Assembly (NCBI GenBank): GCA_016710935.1
Contig: JADJTY010000003.1
Coordinates: 62,001 to 126,000 of the forward strand
DNA length: 64,000 nucleotides
Source: Chitinophagaceae bacterium
GTDB taxonomy: Bacteria; Bacteroidota; Bacteroidia; Chitinophagales; Chitinophagaceae
Direction of reading: 5' to 3'
Part shown: positions 1 to 8,991 of the stretch, one piece after another
How positions within the stretch are numbered: the first letter of the stretch is position 1
How the letters are laid out: each line of letters opens with the position of its first letter
The notes under the pieces: generated by a model
What the model saw: only the letters and a program-made list of their open reading frames with translations
Told to the model about the DNA's origin: nothing
Database searches by the model: none
Made by a program: the position numbers and the translations under genes

Positions 1-2
1 CT

Positions 3-497
3 TATTATGAAACATCCTTAAAATTAAAAGCAAAGCAGTTATTTAAAAAGATTGAAGAGATACAATTAAAGAATGAACCATCTTTTTCTTATGTATTGTT
101 TGAAGATTATCCTGATAAGTTGCTGGAAGAAAAAGTTGATCTGGGCAGGTTGGGTAATGCCGGCTTCCGCATCTATGATGCAACTAAGATCAGGCATAAC
201 CTGGAACCTGCAAGAACTGTGGTTGACCTGCACATTGAAAAACTAACTGACAGTTGGAAACACCTCAGTAATTTTGAAATACTGTCCATGCAGTTAAAGG
301 CTTTTGAAAAATATTATGAATTGGCAATTGCACATTACCAGCCTTCTTTAACCATCATTCACGGCGTAGGTATTGGTAAATTACGGGATGAGATACATGA
401 TATTTTAAGATTGAAGAAGGAAGTAAAATCATTCATAAATCAATACAGCCCCCAGTTTGGTTATGGAGCCACTGAAATTTACTTTGAATACAAATAA
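3..497 (+). CDS. Smr-domain protein (DUF2027/Smr type), 5' end outside window
   Basis: The reading frame is open from the first complete codon of the window, so the gene begins upstream; the TTG at position 96 is not a convincing start. About 164 codons are visible. The C-terminal part carries the two Smr hallmarks, VDLHIEKL and the glycine-rich IIHGVGIGKLR, about 80 residues apart. Smr domains bind or nick nucleic acids. In Bacteroidota a stand-alone protein with an N-terminal DUF2027 region and a C-terminal Smr domain is common, and its role is not well established. It ends 5 bp before the next gene, suggesting co-transcription. Confidence 0.85.
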   Translation, partial: YYETSLKLKAKQLFKKIEEIQLKNEPSFSYVLFEDYPDKLLEEKVDLGRLGNAGFRIYDATKIRHNLEPARTVVDLHIEKLTDSWKHLSNFEILSMQLKAFEKYYELAIAHYQPSLTIIHGVGIGKLRDEIHDILRLKKEVKSFINQYSPQFGYGATEIYFEYK

Positions 498-502
498 CCA
501 AT

Positions 503-1306
503 ATGATAATGCCTTATGATACCTGGGGACAGGTAGCTTTTGTTTTTATACTGAGTGTATTGCGCTACCTCGTTATTGGTGGACTGGCATTTTTATTTTT
601 TTATGTGCTGCTGAAAAACAAAGCGCTCTTTGCAAAAATTCAAAAAAAATGGCCGGCAAAATCAGACTATTACCGGGAGATATTTTATTCTTTGCTCACC
701 TTCCTCATTTTTGCGGTAACACCGCTTGTGTTAAACAACCCGTACATTAAACCCTATACCACCATTTATCGTGATATACACCAGCACAGCATGTTTTACT
801 TCTGGATGGTTTTTCCATTGATGCTTGTTGTGCATGATACGTATTTTTATTTTGCCCACCGGATTATGCATCACCCAAAACTTTTTTCATTTTTTCATGT
901 GGTGCATCATAAAAGTACCAATCCATCGCCCTGGGCATCTTTTGCTTTTCAGCCAACCGAAGCTTTTATTGAATCGGGAATCATTTACCTGTTTGCTTTA
1001 ACCTTTCCGGTGCATGTTATACACCTGTTGTCTTTCCTCATTTTTATGACCATATATAACGTGTACGGACATCTTGGTTTTGAATTGTTTCCCAGGGGGG
1101 CAAACAGGCACTGGCTTCTAAAATGGTTTAATACGTCTGTTAATCACAATATGCACCACCAGTATTTTAAAGGTAACTATGGTTTGTATTTTACCTGGTG
1201 GGATAAGATCTTGAAAACAACACATAAAGAATATGATGACCGCTTTAAAACCATAAGTGATGACACTATTCAGTTAAGAAAATCAGCAAAACAACATGTC
1301 CTTTAA
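503..1306 (+). CDS. Sterol desaturase / fatty acid hydroxylase family membrane protein
   Basis: 267 residues with at least four hydrophobic segments. It has the eight-histidine di-iron pattern of the FA hydroxylase superfamily: HDTYFYFAHRIMHH (about residues 111-124), HVVHHK (132-137) and HNMHH (215-219). Members hydroxylate or desaturate lipid substrates at the membrane using di-iron and oxygen. The substrate cannot be read from the sequence; in Bacteroidota, carotenoid or fatty acid hydroxylation are the usual guesses. The start at 503 follows the Smr gene by 5 bp, and the 3' end overlaps the LysE gene by 11 bp, so the three form a tight unit. Confidence 0.88.
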   Translation: MIMPYDTWGQVAFVFILSVLRYLVIGGLAFLFFYVLLKNKALFAKIQKKWPAKSDYYREIFYSLLTFLIFAVTPLVLNNPYIKPYTTIYRDIHQHSMFYFWMVFPLMLVVHDTYFYFAHRIMHHPKLFSFFHVVHHKSTNPSPWASFAFQPTEAFIESGIIYLFALTFPVHVIHLLSFLIFMTIYNVYGHLGFELFPRGANRHWLLKWFNTSVNHNMHHQYFKGNYGLYFTWWDKILKTTHKEYDDRFKTISDDTIQLRKSAKQHVL

Positions 1307-1916
1307 CGAACTGCTCGTTTATATTGCCTTTGTTGTCGGCTTTGCACTCACGCCCGGCCCCAATATGATGCTGTATCTTACCTATACATTTGAATATGGC
1401 CGTAAGGCTGGTTGGGCAACGGCAGCAGGTATTGTTAGTTCATTTCTTGTTCACATTACAGCCATAATTTTTGGTTTAACTGCTATACTGGTAAGCATGC
1501 CGGATGCGCTGGATGTTTTGCGTTACTGCGGAATTGCCTACCTGCTTTATCTTGCCATTACCAATCTTAAAATTGTTACATGGAAAACAGGTGAAGCCCA
1601 AAAAACAGAAGCAGGATTGGGCGTTTTTTATTTAAAAGGTTTTATTGGGAACCTGCTCAATCCCGGATCCTTATTTTTATATTTTTCTGTATTACCACAG
1701 TTCTTACATCCCGAACGTGGACAGTTGTTATTACAAAATGTAAAGCTGGGTGGCATTCAGATGCTGTGCAGTTTTATAACCAATTGTACCATTGTTTACC
1801 TGGCAGGCTTTGCTACCGAAGCGTTTTTTAAAAATGAGCGGTACCAGCGGATGGTCAGGTACAGCATGAGCTTTTTTATTATACTCTTTGCGGTGAAGAT
1901 GCTTTTTATGAAGTAG
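1296..1916 (+). CDS. LysE/RhtB family amino-acid exporter
   Basis: 206 residues and about six hydrophobic segments, the usual size for this family. The N-terminal TPGPNMM motif (about residues 19-25) is the LysE/RhtB signature, and GNLLNPGS lies in the middle of the protein as expected. Family members export amino acids or their derivatives from the cytoplasm by proton exchange; the substrate is unknown here. The start codon overlaps the hydroxylase gene, which suggests translational coupling. Transcription probably ends at the inverted repeat just downstream (1945-2028). Confidence 0.88.
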   Translation: MSFNELLVYIAFVVGFALTPGPNMMLYLTYTFEYGRKAGWATAAGIVSSFLVHITAIIFGLTAILVSMPDALDVLRYCGIAYLLYLAITNLKIVTWKTGEAQKTEAGLGVFYLKGFIGNLLNPGSLFLYFSVLPQFLHPERGQLLLQNVKLGGIQMLCSFITNCTIVYLAGFATEAFFKNERYQRMVRYSMSFFIILFAVKMLFMK

Positions 1917-1944
1917 TAATTCCAATTCTAATTTTAATAGTTTA

Positions 1945-2028
1945 TTGAACCACATAGAACAAAGTTCACATAGGAAGCCACATAGCTATGTGAAAATCTA
2001 TGTTTTCTCCTGTGGCTATGTGGTTCAA
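1945..2028. terminator. Large inverted repeat between convergent genes
   Basis: A 13-bp arm, TTGAACCACATAG at 1945-1957, is repeated in reverse complement at 2016-2028. Between the arms lies a second palindrome, CACATAGCTATGTG, at 1979-1992. It sits between the plus-strand LysE gene and the minus-strand lipoprotein gene, where a two-way terminator is expected. A related CTATGTG/TTC motif group occurs after pruA (14549-14640). Confidence 0.5.
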
Positions 2029-2065
2029 AAAATGCTTGCCTTTAATAAAACGCTTATTACAAAGC

Positions 2066-2671
2066 TTATCGAAAGTGGCCGGTAACGGCATAACAAACCT
2101 TGCTGTTTATCCTTTTAAAGACCTCACCATTTATTTTACGAAGGCGGCGGAGCTTTCTTTTATCCAGCAATCTTCCTTCACTATCGAAGTATTGTGGTTG
2201 CGGAAAATAAGTGAGCACATAATATTTGGCATAAGAGAAAAGTGATTTTAAGGCAACGGGTTTTATCGACATCAGTATTAGTGTATGTTTCTTCTGATCC
2301 ACATAATAATCTGAATAGGAAATCCAGGTACAACGTATATCATGCATCTGATTTATCAAAGTATTGATCTTTGCCGCATTTAAATCATAGGCCATCAACG
2401 TATCTATCAAACGGGGTTCTTCAATACCAAATTCATAAATATAACTAAGTGTATCTGTAATAATCTCCAGCGAAACAGTTTTAAAATTACGGTCGGTAAA
2501 ACCCACATTGAAAGGTCCCAGCGGGTAAAGTGCCTTGTATGATTCTTCGATCCTGTCCAGCACTTTTTCATTTTCGTAATAATATTTTGTAGAAATATTT
2601 TTTGGCGAACAGGAAAAAAAATAAACCTGCAATTAATGATAAAATGAGTATGTAGTTTTTTTATTCAGCAT
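2066..2671 (-). CDS. Lipoprotein of unknown function (frame broken by two compensating homopolymer indels)
   Basis: The uninterrupted frame (2066-2632) would have to start at a TTG directly after a stop. An ATG at 2671 in the same frame is cut off by a TAA. Adding one base to the 7-base run at 2656-2662 and removing one from the 8-base run at 2614-2621 gives a perfect lipoprotein signal, MLNKKNYILILSL followed by IAGLFFSC, with lipobox Cys at residue 21, leading into the open frame. The mature part of about 180 residues resembles nothing I recognise; it ends in a basic KRKLRRLRK-rich tail. Its corrected start overlaps the end of the upstream gene by 11 bp, indicating a coupled pair. Confidence 0.6.
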
Positions 2672-3604
2672 TGGCTTCTTTTTTAGTGAACCAGGTAATA
2701 CCAAAAACTATTCTTTTAAAAAAACCGGAAGATACCTGCAACTGGGTTTTGCGGCCATAATCCCAGTACATAAATGTGATCACATCATTTTCGATGCTTA
2801 TTTTTCAGCAACAATAAAATGAGTGGGTACGCCCAGCTTTAATCTGATATGGTCTTTTTTATACAGAATGCGGTTATTGATAAAGAGCACAACGGTACCT
2901 GTTTTCATGTGATCACTGATATAGGTGTACAGGCTGCCAACTTTTGGCCGCATCAGGTCGGCACCCCTTGCTTTGGAATTGTAATGAAGTAACTCCCTGG
3001 TCATGCGGTTGAATTTGGCATAATTTACCGAAGCCCAAAAACGGTTCTCGTCGCCCTCATCGTAGTTTCGGTTAAAAATATTAAGGTATCCTTTGTAATG
3101 ATCAGCGAGTGTTAAATACCACATCTGTTCTGCCGGGTTAATATCAAGCGTTCCTTTATATTTCAATTTTCCGGCTTCCAGTTTGATGGCAGCAGAGGGC
3201 TCAAATATGATGCTTCTGAATGTGGCTTTTCCTTCGCCATAAAGTTGCAGCAACAGTGTAGCATAACCAAGCGGATCATCCTGCAGGAACAAATAGGAAA
3301 GTGCACCATAACCACAAAAATTTGTACTCTTGCCGGGATAAATGCTTACAATGTTATGAATATTGGTCTTCAGGTTCTTAAGAAACAAACCTGGTTTTAT
3401 ATTAGGCCAATGTGCGCTTGGTTTTAATTTGCTGATCTTTTCAACATATTCGATGGCCTGCTGTTGGGTTGATGTTACTTTTCCAGGCAGTACGGGGTAA
3501 AGTTGTGTACCCGCTTTGGCAAAAGGTGTAAATACTAAAATAACACAGGCTAAAACAAAAGCTTTAAGAATGTGACAGGGCCTGGTATGTTGATTAGGTT
3601 TCAA
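2661..3604 (-). CDS. Secreted papain-like fold protein (frame broken near the 3' end)
   Basis: An N-terminal signal peptide (hydrophobic about residues 13-30, ending FAKAG) exports the protein. As sequenced, translation stops at 2798. Adding one base to the 5-base run at 2801-2805 extends it by 46 residues to a stop at 2661. The extension creates a plausible Cys-His-Asp triad: Cys97 in NFCGYGALSY, His262 in THFIVAEK and Asp282 in FMYWDYG. That ordering is typical of papain-like peptidases, amidases and transglutaminases. The function is inferred from motif order alone. The corrected end overlaps the start of the lipoprotein gene 2066-2671, so the two probably act together. Confidence 0.55.
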
Positions 3605-3862
3605 ATATTTGTTTATTGCAAATAATACGATCAGGGAATTAAAGCAACTTTATAATGTAAAAGTATGCTTACTTGTACGCCTTTAACAAAATACCTGCCA
3701 AAATATGCCTCTATAAAGGTCAGTATGCCTCTTTCTGAATTAATGGCAACAAAAAATTAACAGGATACGGAAGAAAGAAATTACCCATGTTTGCACATTC
3801 AATGTTTAAACACTGTATATTTGTGCCTTATGGGGCGGTCAAAGCCTGCATAAACATAAAAA

Positions 3863-4303
3863 ATGAAGCGCTATAAAAAATGGCTGATTGGTTTAGGGAT
3901 ACTTTTGCTGGCAGGAGCAGCGGTTATTTATTACCTGTTTACCTTAAAGTATGATGATACTGCAACAGTAAAAGCAGACTATACAGTTGATGCCATTAAT
4001 TTTATTAAAGAGTTCAAACAGGACATGGCTGCTGCCAATAAAAAATATTCAGAGAAGATCATTGTGGTTAATGGAACCGTATCGGCCATTGAAATGGCAG
4101 ATACTACTGCAAATATTAAAATGATTGATACTACAAACGGGGCTTATATCATTTTTGCTTTTCAGCAGCAGCATCTGGGCGAAGCAAAAACCATAAAGGA
4201 AGGAGAGCAGGTATCTATCAAAGGAAGCTGCAGTAACGGAGCTTTCAGCAGCATCCTGGAGGCCGAATACATTACATTTAAACGTTGTGCAGTAAATAAA
4301 TAA
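3863..4303 (+). CDS. Membrane-anchored OB-fold protein (tRNA_anti-like)
   Basis: 146 residues. One transmembrane helix lies at about residues 7-28, followed by a compact domain outside the membrane. The pattern IIVVNGTVSAI...GEQVSIKGSCS matches the OB-fold tRNA_anti-like family common in Bacteroidota. These are uncharacterised, and nucleic-acid binding is not implied by the name. It lies 28 bp upstream of a YceI-family gene on the same strand, so co-expression is likely. Confidence 0.7.
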   Translation: MKRYKKWLIGLGILLLAGAAVIYYLFTLKYDDTATVKADYTVDAINFIKEFKQDMAAANKKYSEKIIVVNGTVSAIEMADTTANIKMIDTTNGAYIIFAFQQQHLGEAKTIKEGEQVSIKGSCSNGAFSSILEAEYITFKRCAVNK

Positions 4304-4331
4304 ATTTTAAATCTAAAATAAAAACAACCAA

Positions 4332-4877
4332 ATGAAAAAAACAATTCTCTCTTTAGCAATGGTATTGGCAGCAGGTGTACTGTTTGCACAAAAGAAAACA
4401 ACCACATCGGCTGTTATCAATTTTGATGCAACAACGCCCATCGATGCTTTACCTAAAGCTGAAAACAAGACAGTGATCGCATCGCTGGATACAAAAAGCG
4501 GAACAGTAGCTTTTGAAGCAGCTATAAAAAGCTTTACATTTTCAAATCCAAAAATACAGGAGCATTTTAACAACAAGGGCTGGATGGATAGCGATCAGTT
4601 TGCAACGGCAACTTTTAAAGGAAGCATTACCAATCTTAAGTCAGTAAAATTTAATAAGGACGGCACTTATCCCGTTGATATAACCGGAGACCTGACTATG
4701 CACGGTATTACCAAGACAATTGATGCAAAAGGTTTTATAACCGTTAGAGGCAAATTAATTGTGGCCAATTCTGAATTTACGGTAAAGCTGGAAGATTACA
4801 AAGTAAACGGTGGCGCAATTGCAGCCGGTAAAGTTTCCAAAGAACCAACCATTAAAGTGGTTGCTGAATTCAATTAA
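4332..4877 (+). CDS. YceI-family periplasmic lipid-binding protein
   Basis: 181 residues with a cleavable signal peptide (MKKTILSLAMVLAAGVLFAQ). The mature part shows the YceI lipocalin-like pattern: SFTFSNPKIQEHF, then SDQFATATFKG, then DLTMHGITKTI. YceI proteins bind isoprenoids or fatty acids in the periplasm, and the physiological role varies between species. Length matches the family. It is followed by a perfect 44-bp palindrome that should terminate transcription. Confidence 0.9.
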   Translation: MKKTILSLAMVLAAGVLFAQKKTTTSAVINFDATTPIDALPKAENKTVIASLDTKSGTVAFEAAIKSFTFSNPKIQEHFNNKGWMDSDQFATATFKGSITNLKSVKFNKDGTYPVDITGDLTMHGITKTIDAKGFITVRGKLIVANSEFTVKLEDYKVNGGAIAAGKVSKEPTIKVVAEFN

Positions 4878-4891
4878 TATTGATCTGGTAT

Positions 4892-4935
4892 AAGCAAAAA
4901 GCTTTTGTTCCTGCAGGAACAAAAGCTTTTTGCTT
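4892..4935. terminator. Perfect 44-bp palindrome, bidirectional terminator
   Basis: Every base of the 44-bp stretch pairs with its mirror position around a TGCA centre. The ends are AAGCAAAAAGC and GCTTTTTGCTT, so a T-rich tail follows on both strands. It lies between the convergent YceI gene (ending 4877) and the small gene ending at 4956. Confidence 0.85.
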
Positions 4936-4955
4936 TTAAATAATAAGTTGAGGTA

Positions 4956-5225
4956 TTAATCGGCTTTAAATTCTTCTTCTATCATTTCATGAAAAGCGGT
5001 TTCACTTTCTGTTATCCAGGCAGGTAATGTTTCGGTTGTAATTTTCCAGGCGCTGTCTTTCATTTCCATATTAAAGATGATGCGGTTTGCCTTTGCATCA
5101 ATAACATCCACCGTAAAAGGGCCTTCTTGTTTACCATTGGGTTTTCTGAAGTTAAATTCCTTCAACTGGCCATCACATTTTATCAGTTTTGTGAACTGAA
5201 TATTCTTTACATACTTTAATTCCAT
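4956..5225 (-). CDS. Conserved-looking small hypothetical protein
   Basis: 89 residues, no signal peptide, no membrane segment. The sequence is mixed alpha/beta and acidic at the C terminus (EMIEEEFKAD). I do not recognise a family. Codon use resembles the neighbours, it has an ATG start, and its end abuts the 44-bp palindrome in the expected terminator position, which together support a real gene. Confidence 0.6.
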   Translation of the reverse strand: MELKYVKNIQFTKLIKCDGQLKEFNFRKPNGKQEGPFTVDVIDAKANRIIFNMEMKDSAWKITTETLPAWITESETAFHEMIEEEFKAD

Positions 5226-5335
5226 CAGGGGTGGGTTTATAGCAAACTTAAGGTTTTACCGCCAATTGAAACAAATAACTACGTTAATAAGCTGTAAAAT
5301 ATCTGTAAACTGCTAATAAGCAGCAGCTTAATTTT

Positions 5336-5803
5336 TTAAGCCTGCTGAATTATTTTTTTTATGAACACTATTTGCCCAAGGTGATAATGAATATGCTCAA
5401 TAATGCCATGCATATTCCGGTAATAAGTTCCATATTTTTCATCCGTAAACATTTCTCCAAACCTGCTTTCCGGCAACTGTTCAAGCAGGTTGGCAAAATT
5501 TGCTGCATCGGCCCAGGTTTTATTCAGCAGTTGTTTCCAATCATCTTCAGACTGAATGGCAGGAAGATCAAAACTGAATGTATCGCTGGCAGTAAGTGGC
5601 TCTCCCTGTAATACTTTCAATACAGCACCCACATAATAATTCATGTGGTAAACAAGCGCTGCAATGGTATTAAAAGAATAAACTTTTGTTACGGCCTGTT
5701 GCCAGCTTACATCTGCCAAAGTATCCTGCAGGTTTACCGATGTCCAGTTGCCACCAAAATGAACATCTTTGAAATGCTTTGCTGTTTGTTGGGATACATT
5801 CAT
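5336..5803 (-). CDS. DinB-like (DUF1572-type) four-helix protein
   Basis: 155 residues, all-helical by composition. Histidines sit where the DinB/YfiT superfamily binds metal: one in LVYHMNYY (about residue 53) and two in the C-terminal HGIIEHIHYHLGQI. The superfamily includes thiol S-transferases and damage-induced proteins; for most members, including this one, the reaction is unknown. It is a monocistronic gene with ATG start. Confidence 0.7.
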   Translation of the reverse strand: MNVSQQTAKHFKDVHFGGNWTSVNLQDTLADVSWQQAVTKVYSFNTIAALVYHMNYYVGAVLKVLQGEPLTASDTFSFDLPAIQSEDDWKQLLNKTWADAANFANLLEQLPESRFGEMFTDEKYGTYYRNMHGIIEHIHYHLGQIVFIKKIIQQA

Positions 5804-5993
5804 TTGATCTGTTTTATTTTTTTTAATGAAAACCGAAAATGTTTCATTTTTCTTTTCCTGTCAGCGCTTATTTGTAATCGAATTTGCAAATATCCGTTGG
5901 CTGTAATATTTCACCACCCTTGTCTGTTACTTTTTTCTTTTTTTAAATTTAGTTATATCAATCAGGCATTGTTATGCCCCGTATATGTATATA

Positions 5994-8231
5994 CTATTTT
6001 AAATTCATATCCGCATCATGATCCACACACAACTTATATATTACCGATGCATCACTTAAAATATAACTGAACTGGTCTGTTACTGATTTTGTTTCCACCA
6101 GTTCTTTTTTAGTAGGGGTTTCCAGTTGCCCGTTTACAAGTTCTGTCTTTCTTTTTTCAACGAGGCTGTTTATCATTTCCTCCAGAGCACTGAGATCCGG
6201 CAAAGGTGGCAGTACTTTTGTCTCTTGCGGCGTAGCTAGCAGACTTTCTGCAGTTTTGAAATAGTGGCTTGTAGTTTCTATCCAGGGTATAAGTTGGGCC
6301 GACCGGAATAAGATCTTGTGTGTTTTCAGGTAATAAGACAGGGTGGCCAGGTGCGATATCAACGTATGATTGATACTTACAAATTTATGTACATTCTTTA
6401 TGCCCTGGCGGTGCCGTTTGGGTTCCGATAACATCCGGGTAAAAGCATCGGATAAATTTGCAAGCACGATCAGGGCATTTCTGCGTGCCATTTTTATGGT
6501 AAGGATATCAGTACCTGTACCGGGGATAAACTGCGCTGCAATTGCCCGGTAATATCTTTCATTAGCCTGCAGCATCTCGGTCATGTATGCCTTAATGCTA
6601 TGGCGCTCCCATGCAGGCACCAAAAACAGGCTGGCAAAAAAAGCAATGACAGAGCCGATGGCCGTATCAATGATCCTGTCCTGCATCACTTCACCCATAT
6701 CACCGGGGTAGAGGAAGTGAAAAAAAATGATTAGTTCAGGTGTCATGAAGAGCACACTCAAAAAATAATTGATACGCATGAACATATAACCGGCTGCCAT
6801 AAAACAGATCATGAGTATAAGCAGCACGGTATTGCTGTGAATAAAATATAAAATAGACATACCAATCACAACGCCTGCAAGAGTACCGATAAGCCTGTCA
6901 CGGTTTCGCTGTTTGGTGAGTGCATAGGCTGGTTTCAATATCACTACAATGGTAAGCAGTATCCAGTACCCACGGTCTATCTTGAACATCACGGCAATGA
7001 TATATCCCAGCAGCATGGCCAGCGCCACCCTTAATGCATGCCTGAAAGTGTTTGACCTGAAATTAAGGTTATCAAAAAACAAAGAGGGGCGTATATCTGG
7101 CGTGGTTTCGGTATGGCTTTCTATAGCTACACCAATATTATTTGTATTCAGGCTTTTTTCATAACCGGTGTACACATGCAGCAGTTTTATTTTGGCAGTC
7201 AGGTCTTCCAGGTTTTTCATAATGCGGCCAAGGCCAACAAAATCTTCTACATTCGTTTCATTCATCATGCTTAGTCGCAATTTGTCAAAGTGTTGCCTGG
7301 TTTCTTTAATTAGCCGGGTTGTTTCATTGGCTGTTTCTGATGATATGCCCGACCTTACCGCCATGCCCACTTCTTCTATCTCTTTACCCAGTGCCTCTAT
7401 TACTGTATGATATTCCTGCAGGATGCCTGTATTATCAAACTGTGCATGTAAAACAGGGTAGTGCTGGTAACTCGTCATAACCGATTCGTAGAGTTCTGCC
7501 ACTTCCAGGTAAATTTTTACAAGCACCCTGCCTGTATGTGTTGATTCTTTTACAATGGCCCTTGTATTAAACAGCAGGTCGCCCAATGTTTTTTGTTCTG
7601 CTTCTATTTGTACCTGTAACTGCAGCAGTTGCTCGTTTATTTTTTCATAATCAGGTTCAGGTAAATACAATGAACCTCTTAAGCGAAGGAAATTTCCAAC
7701 CCCGGTAATATAATCGCCCATCACCTGCTGAATGAACCTGTATGGCCGTAACCTGTAAAGCAATAAGCTATACAACATATACCAAATACCGCCGGCCAGC
7801 GTATAGCCGGCAGTGATCCAGATATCTCTGCCCTGTAGCGGTTCCTGCAGGCTCAGCACCATAATAATGATAACGGCAATACCCACCGAGGAACTACGGG
7901 CACCATAAACCGTAAGCATGGAAAATATAAAACCTGAGATCAATAAAAAAGCTCCCAGCAGGATGGTATTTGCAGCACTATAATACGTAAGCACAGATAT
8001 TCCTGCTACCAGTACACTGCAACTCAGCATCCCGGCGAGCCTGTGTTTTACGGCACCGGGGGCATCCGCAACACTTACGCAAAGCGCACCCACCGACATT
8101 ACGATACCCAGGGAAAGCATATCAAAATAATGCATCACCAGTGATGGCAATAAAATACCTGCGGTTATACGTACACCTTCTGTTGCATAGCGGCCGTTGA
8201 TGAAATTGATATATTTTTTATGGTAATTCAC
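5994..8231 (-). CDS. FUSC/YccS-family inner-membrane protein
   Basis: 745 residues with two sets of hydrophobic helices (about residues 20-165 and 395-530), each followed by a long soluble helical region. This 6TM-soluble-6TM-soluble order is the fusaric acid resistance/YccS/YhfK layout. The family is thought to export aromatic or phenolic compounds, but most members are uncharacterised. The second membrane block contains GYWILLTIVVILKP and the RDRLIGTLAG segment typical of the family. It is a single gene on the minus strand with no pump partners nearby. Confidence 0.82.
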   Translation of the reverse strand: MNYHKKYINFINGRYATEGVRITAGILLPSLVMHYFDMLSLGIVMSVGALCVSVADAPGAVKHRLAGMLSCSVLVAGISVLTYYSAANTILLGAFLLISGFIFSMLTVYGARSSSVGIAVIIIMVLSLQEPLQGRDIWITAGYTLAGGIWYMLYSLLLYRLRPYRFIQQVMGDYITGVGNFLRLRGSLYLPEPDYEKINEQLLQLQVQIEAEQKTLGDLLFNTRAIVKESTHTGRVLVKIYLEVAELYESVMTSYQHYPVLHAQFDNTGILQEYHTVIEALGKEIEEVGMAVRSGISSETANETTRLIKETRQHFDKLRLSMMNETNVEDFVGLGRIMKNLEDLTAKIKLLHVYTGYEKSLNTNNIGVAIESHTETTPDIRPSLFFDNLNFRSNTFRHALRVALAMLLGYIIAVMFKIDRGYWILLTIVVILKPAYALTKQRNRDRLIGTLAGVVIGMSILYFIHSNTVLLILMICFMAAGYMFMRINYFLSVLFMTPELIIFFHFLYPGDMGEVMQDRIIDTAIGSVIAFFASLFLVPAWERHSIKAYMTEMLQANERYYRAIAAQFIPGTGTDILTIKMARRNALIVLANLSDAFTRMLSEPKRHRQGIKNVHKFVSINHTLISHLATLSYYLKTHKILFRSAQLIPWIETTSHYFKTAESLLATPQETKVLPPLPDLSALEEMINSLVEKRKTELVNGQLETPTKKELVETKSVTDQFSYILSDASVIYKLCVDHDADMNLK

Positions 8232-8294
8232 TTATGGGAAGTTAGCAATAAACCGGCCGATTTGAAGCTTTGCCGTTTAATATGACTGTAGCGA

Positions 8295-8888
8295 TCAATA
8301 TTCTCCAATCTTCAGCTTTGCAAAAAGTTCTTTTTCATCCATCTCCCTCACTTCCCCCGCTTTTAATCCATCCAGTTCCAGATCTTCAATACTAATGCGA
8401 ATCAGCCGCTTGCATTTATGCCCGGTGGCTGCAATCATTTTGCGAACCTGGTGATACTTGCCCTCGGTAATTGTCATCAGCAGCCAGGTAAAAGGTGGCC
8501 ATGCGGTTAATCTATCGCCCAAATCATAAAGTTCTTCCGGGTTGGTTACAACCTGTACAACGCAGGGCGTTGTTGTATAAGTTATACCGGTTTTTATGCG
8601 AATGTCAATTCCTGTCTGTAGCTGCTTAAAATTTTCTTCAGATAGTATATTGTTTATCTGCACCAGGTAAGTTCTTTTATGTGGCTCATCGCTCAAAAAC
8701 AACAACCGCGTTACTTTTTTATTGGTGGTAAGAATGAGCAGACCTTCTGAATCATTATCCAGTCTGCCCACAGCATGTATACCAGGCGGAAAGTCAAAAT
8801 CCAGGTTCCCCAGCAGCCGCACATCATGCGTACTTATAAACTGCGATACCATGTTAAAGGGTTTGTTGATGATGAAGTAGCGATTCAT
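8295..8888 (-). CDS. RluE/RsuA-type rRNA pseudouridine synthase
   Basis: 197 residues without an N-terminal S4 domain, the RluE arrangement. The catalytic motif is HAVGRLDNDSEGLLILT, with the nucleophilic aspartate at about residue 44. KRTYLVQ and the GKYHQVRKM block near the C terminus are also family signatures. RluE modifies U2457 of E. coli 23S rRNA. The exact target here cannot be proven from sequence. ATG start, no upstream gene in the same unit. Confidence 0.88.
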   Translation of the reverse strand: MNRYFIINKPFNMVSQFISTHDVRLLGNLDFDFPPGIHAVGRLDNDSEGLLILTTNKKVTRLLFLSDEPHKRTYLVQINNILSEENFKQLQTGIDIRIKTGITYTTTPCVVQVVTNPEELYDLGDRLTAWPPFTWLLMTITEGKYHQVRKMIAATGHKCKRLIRISIEDLELDGLKAGEVREMDEKELFAKLKIGEY

Positions 8889-8991
8889 TTAGTTGATCCG
8901 TTGATCCTTAAATTAGTTAATTGGTGAGCAACTGGCTAAAACCAAAGTCTTTTAAAAATGTATACTCCCCACGGATTAACGGATTAACCAA

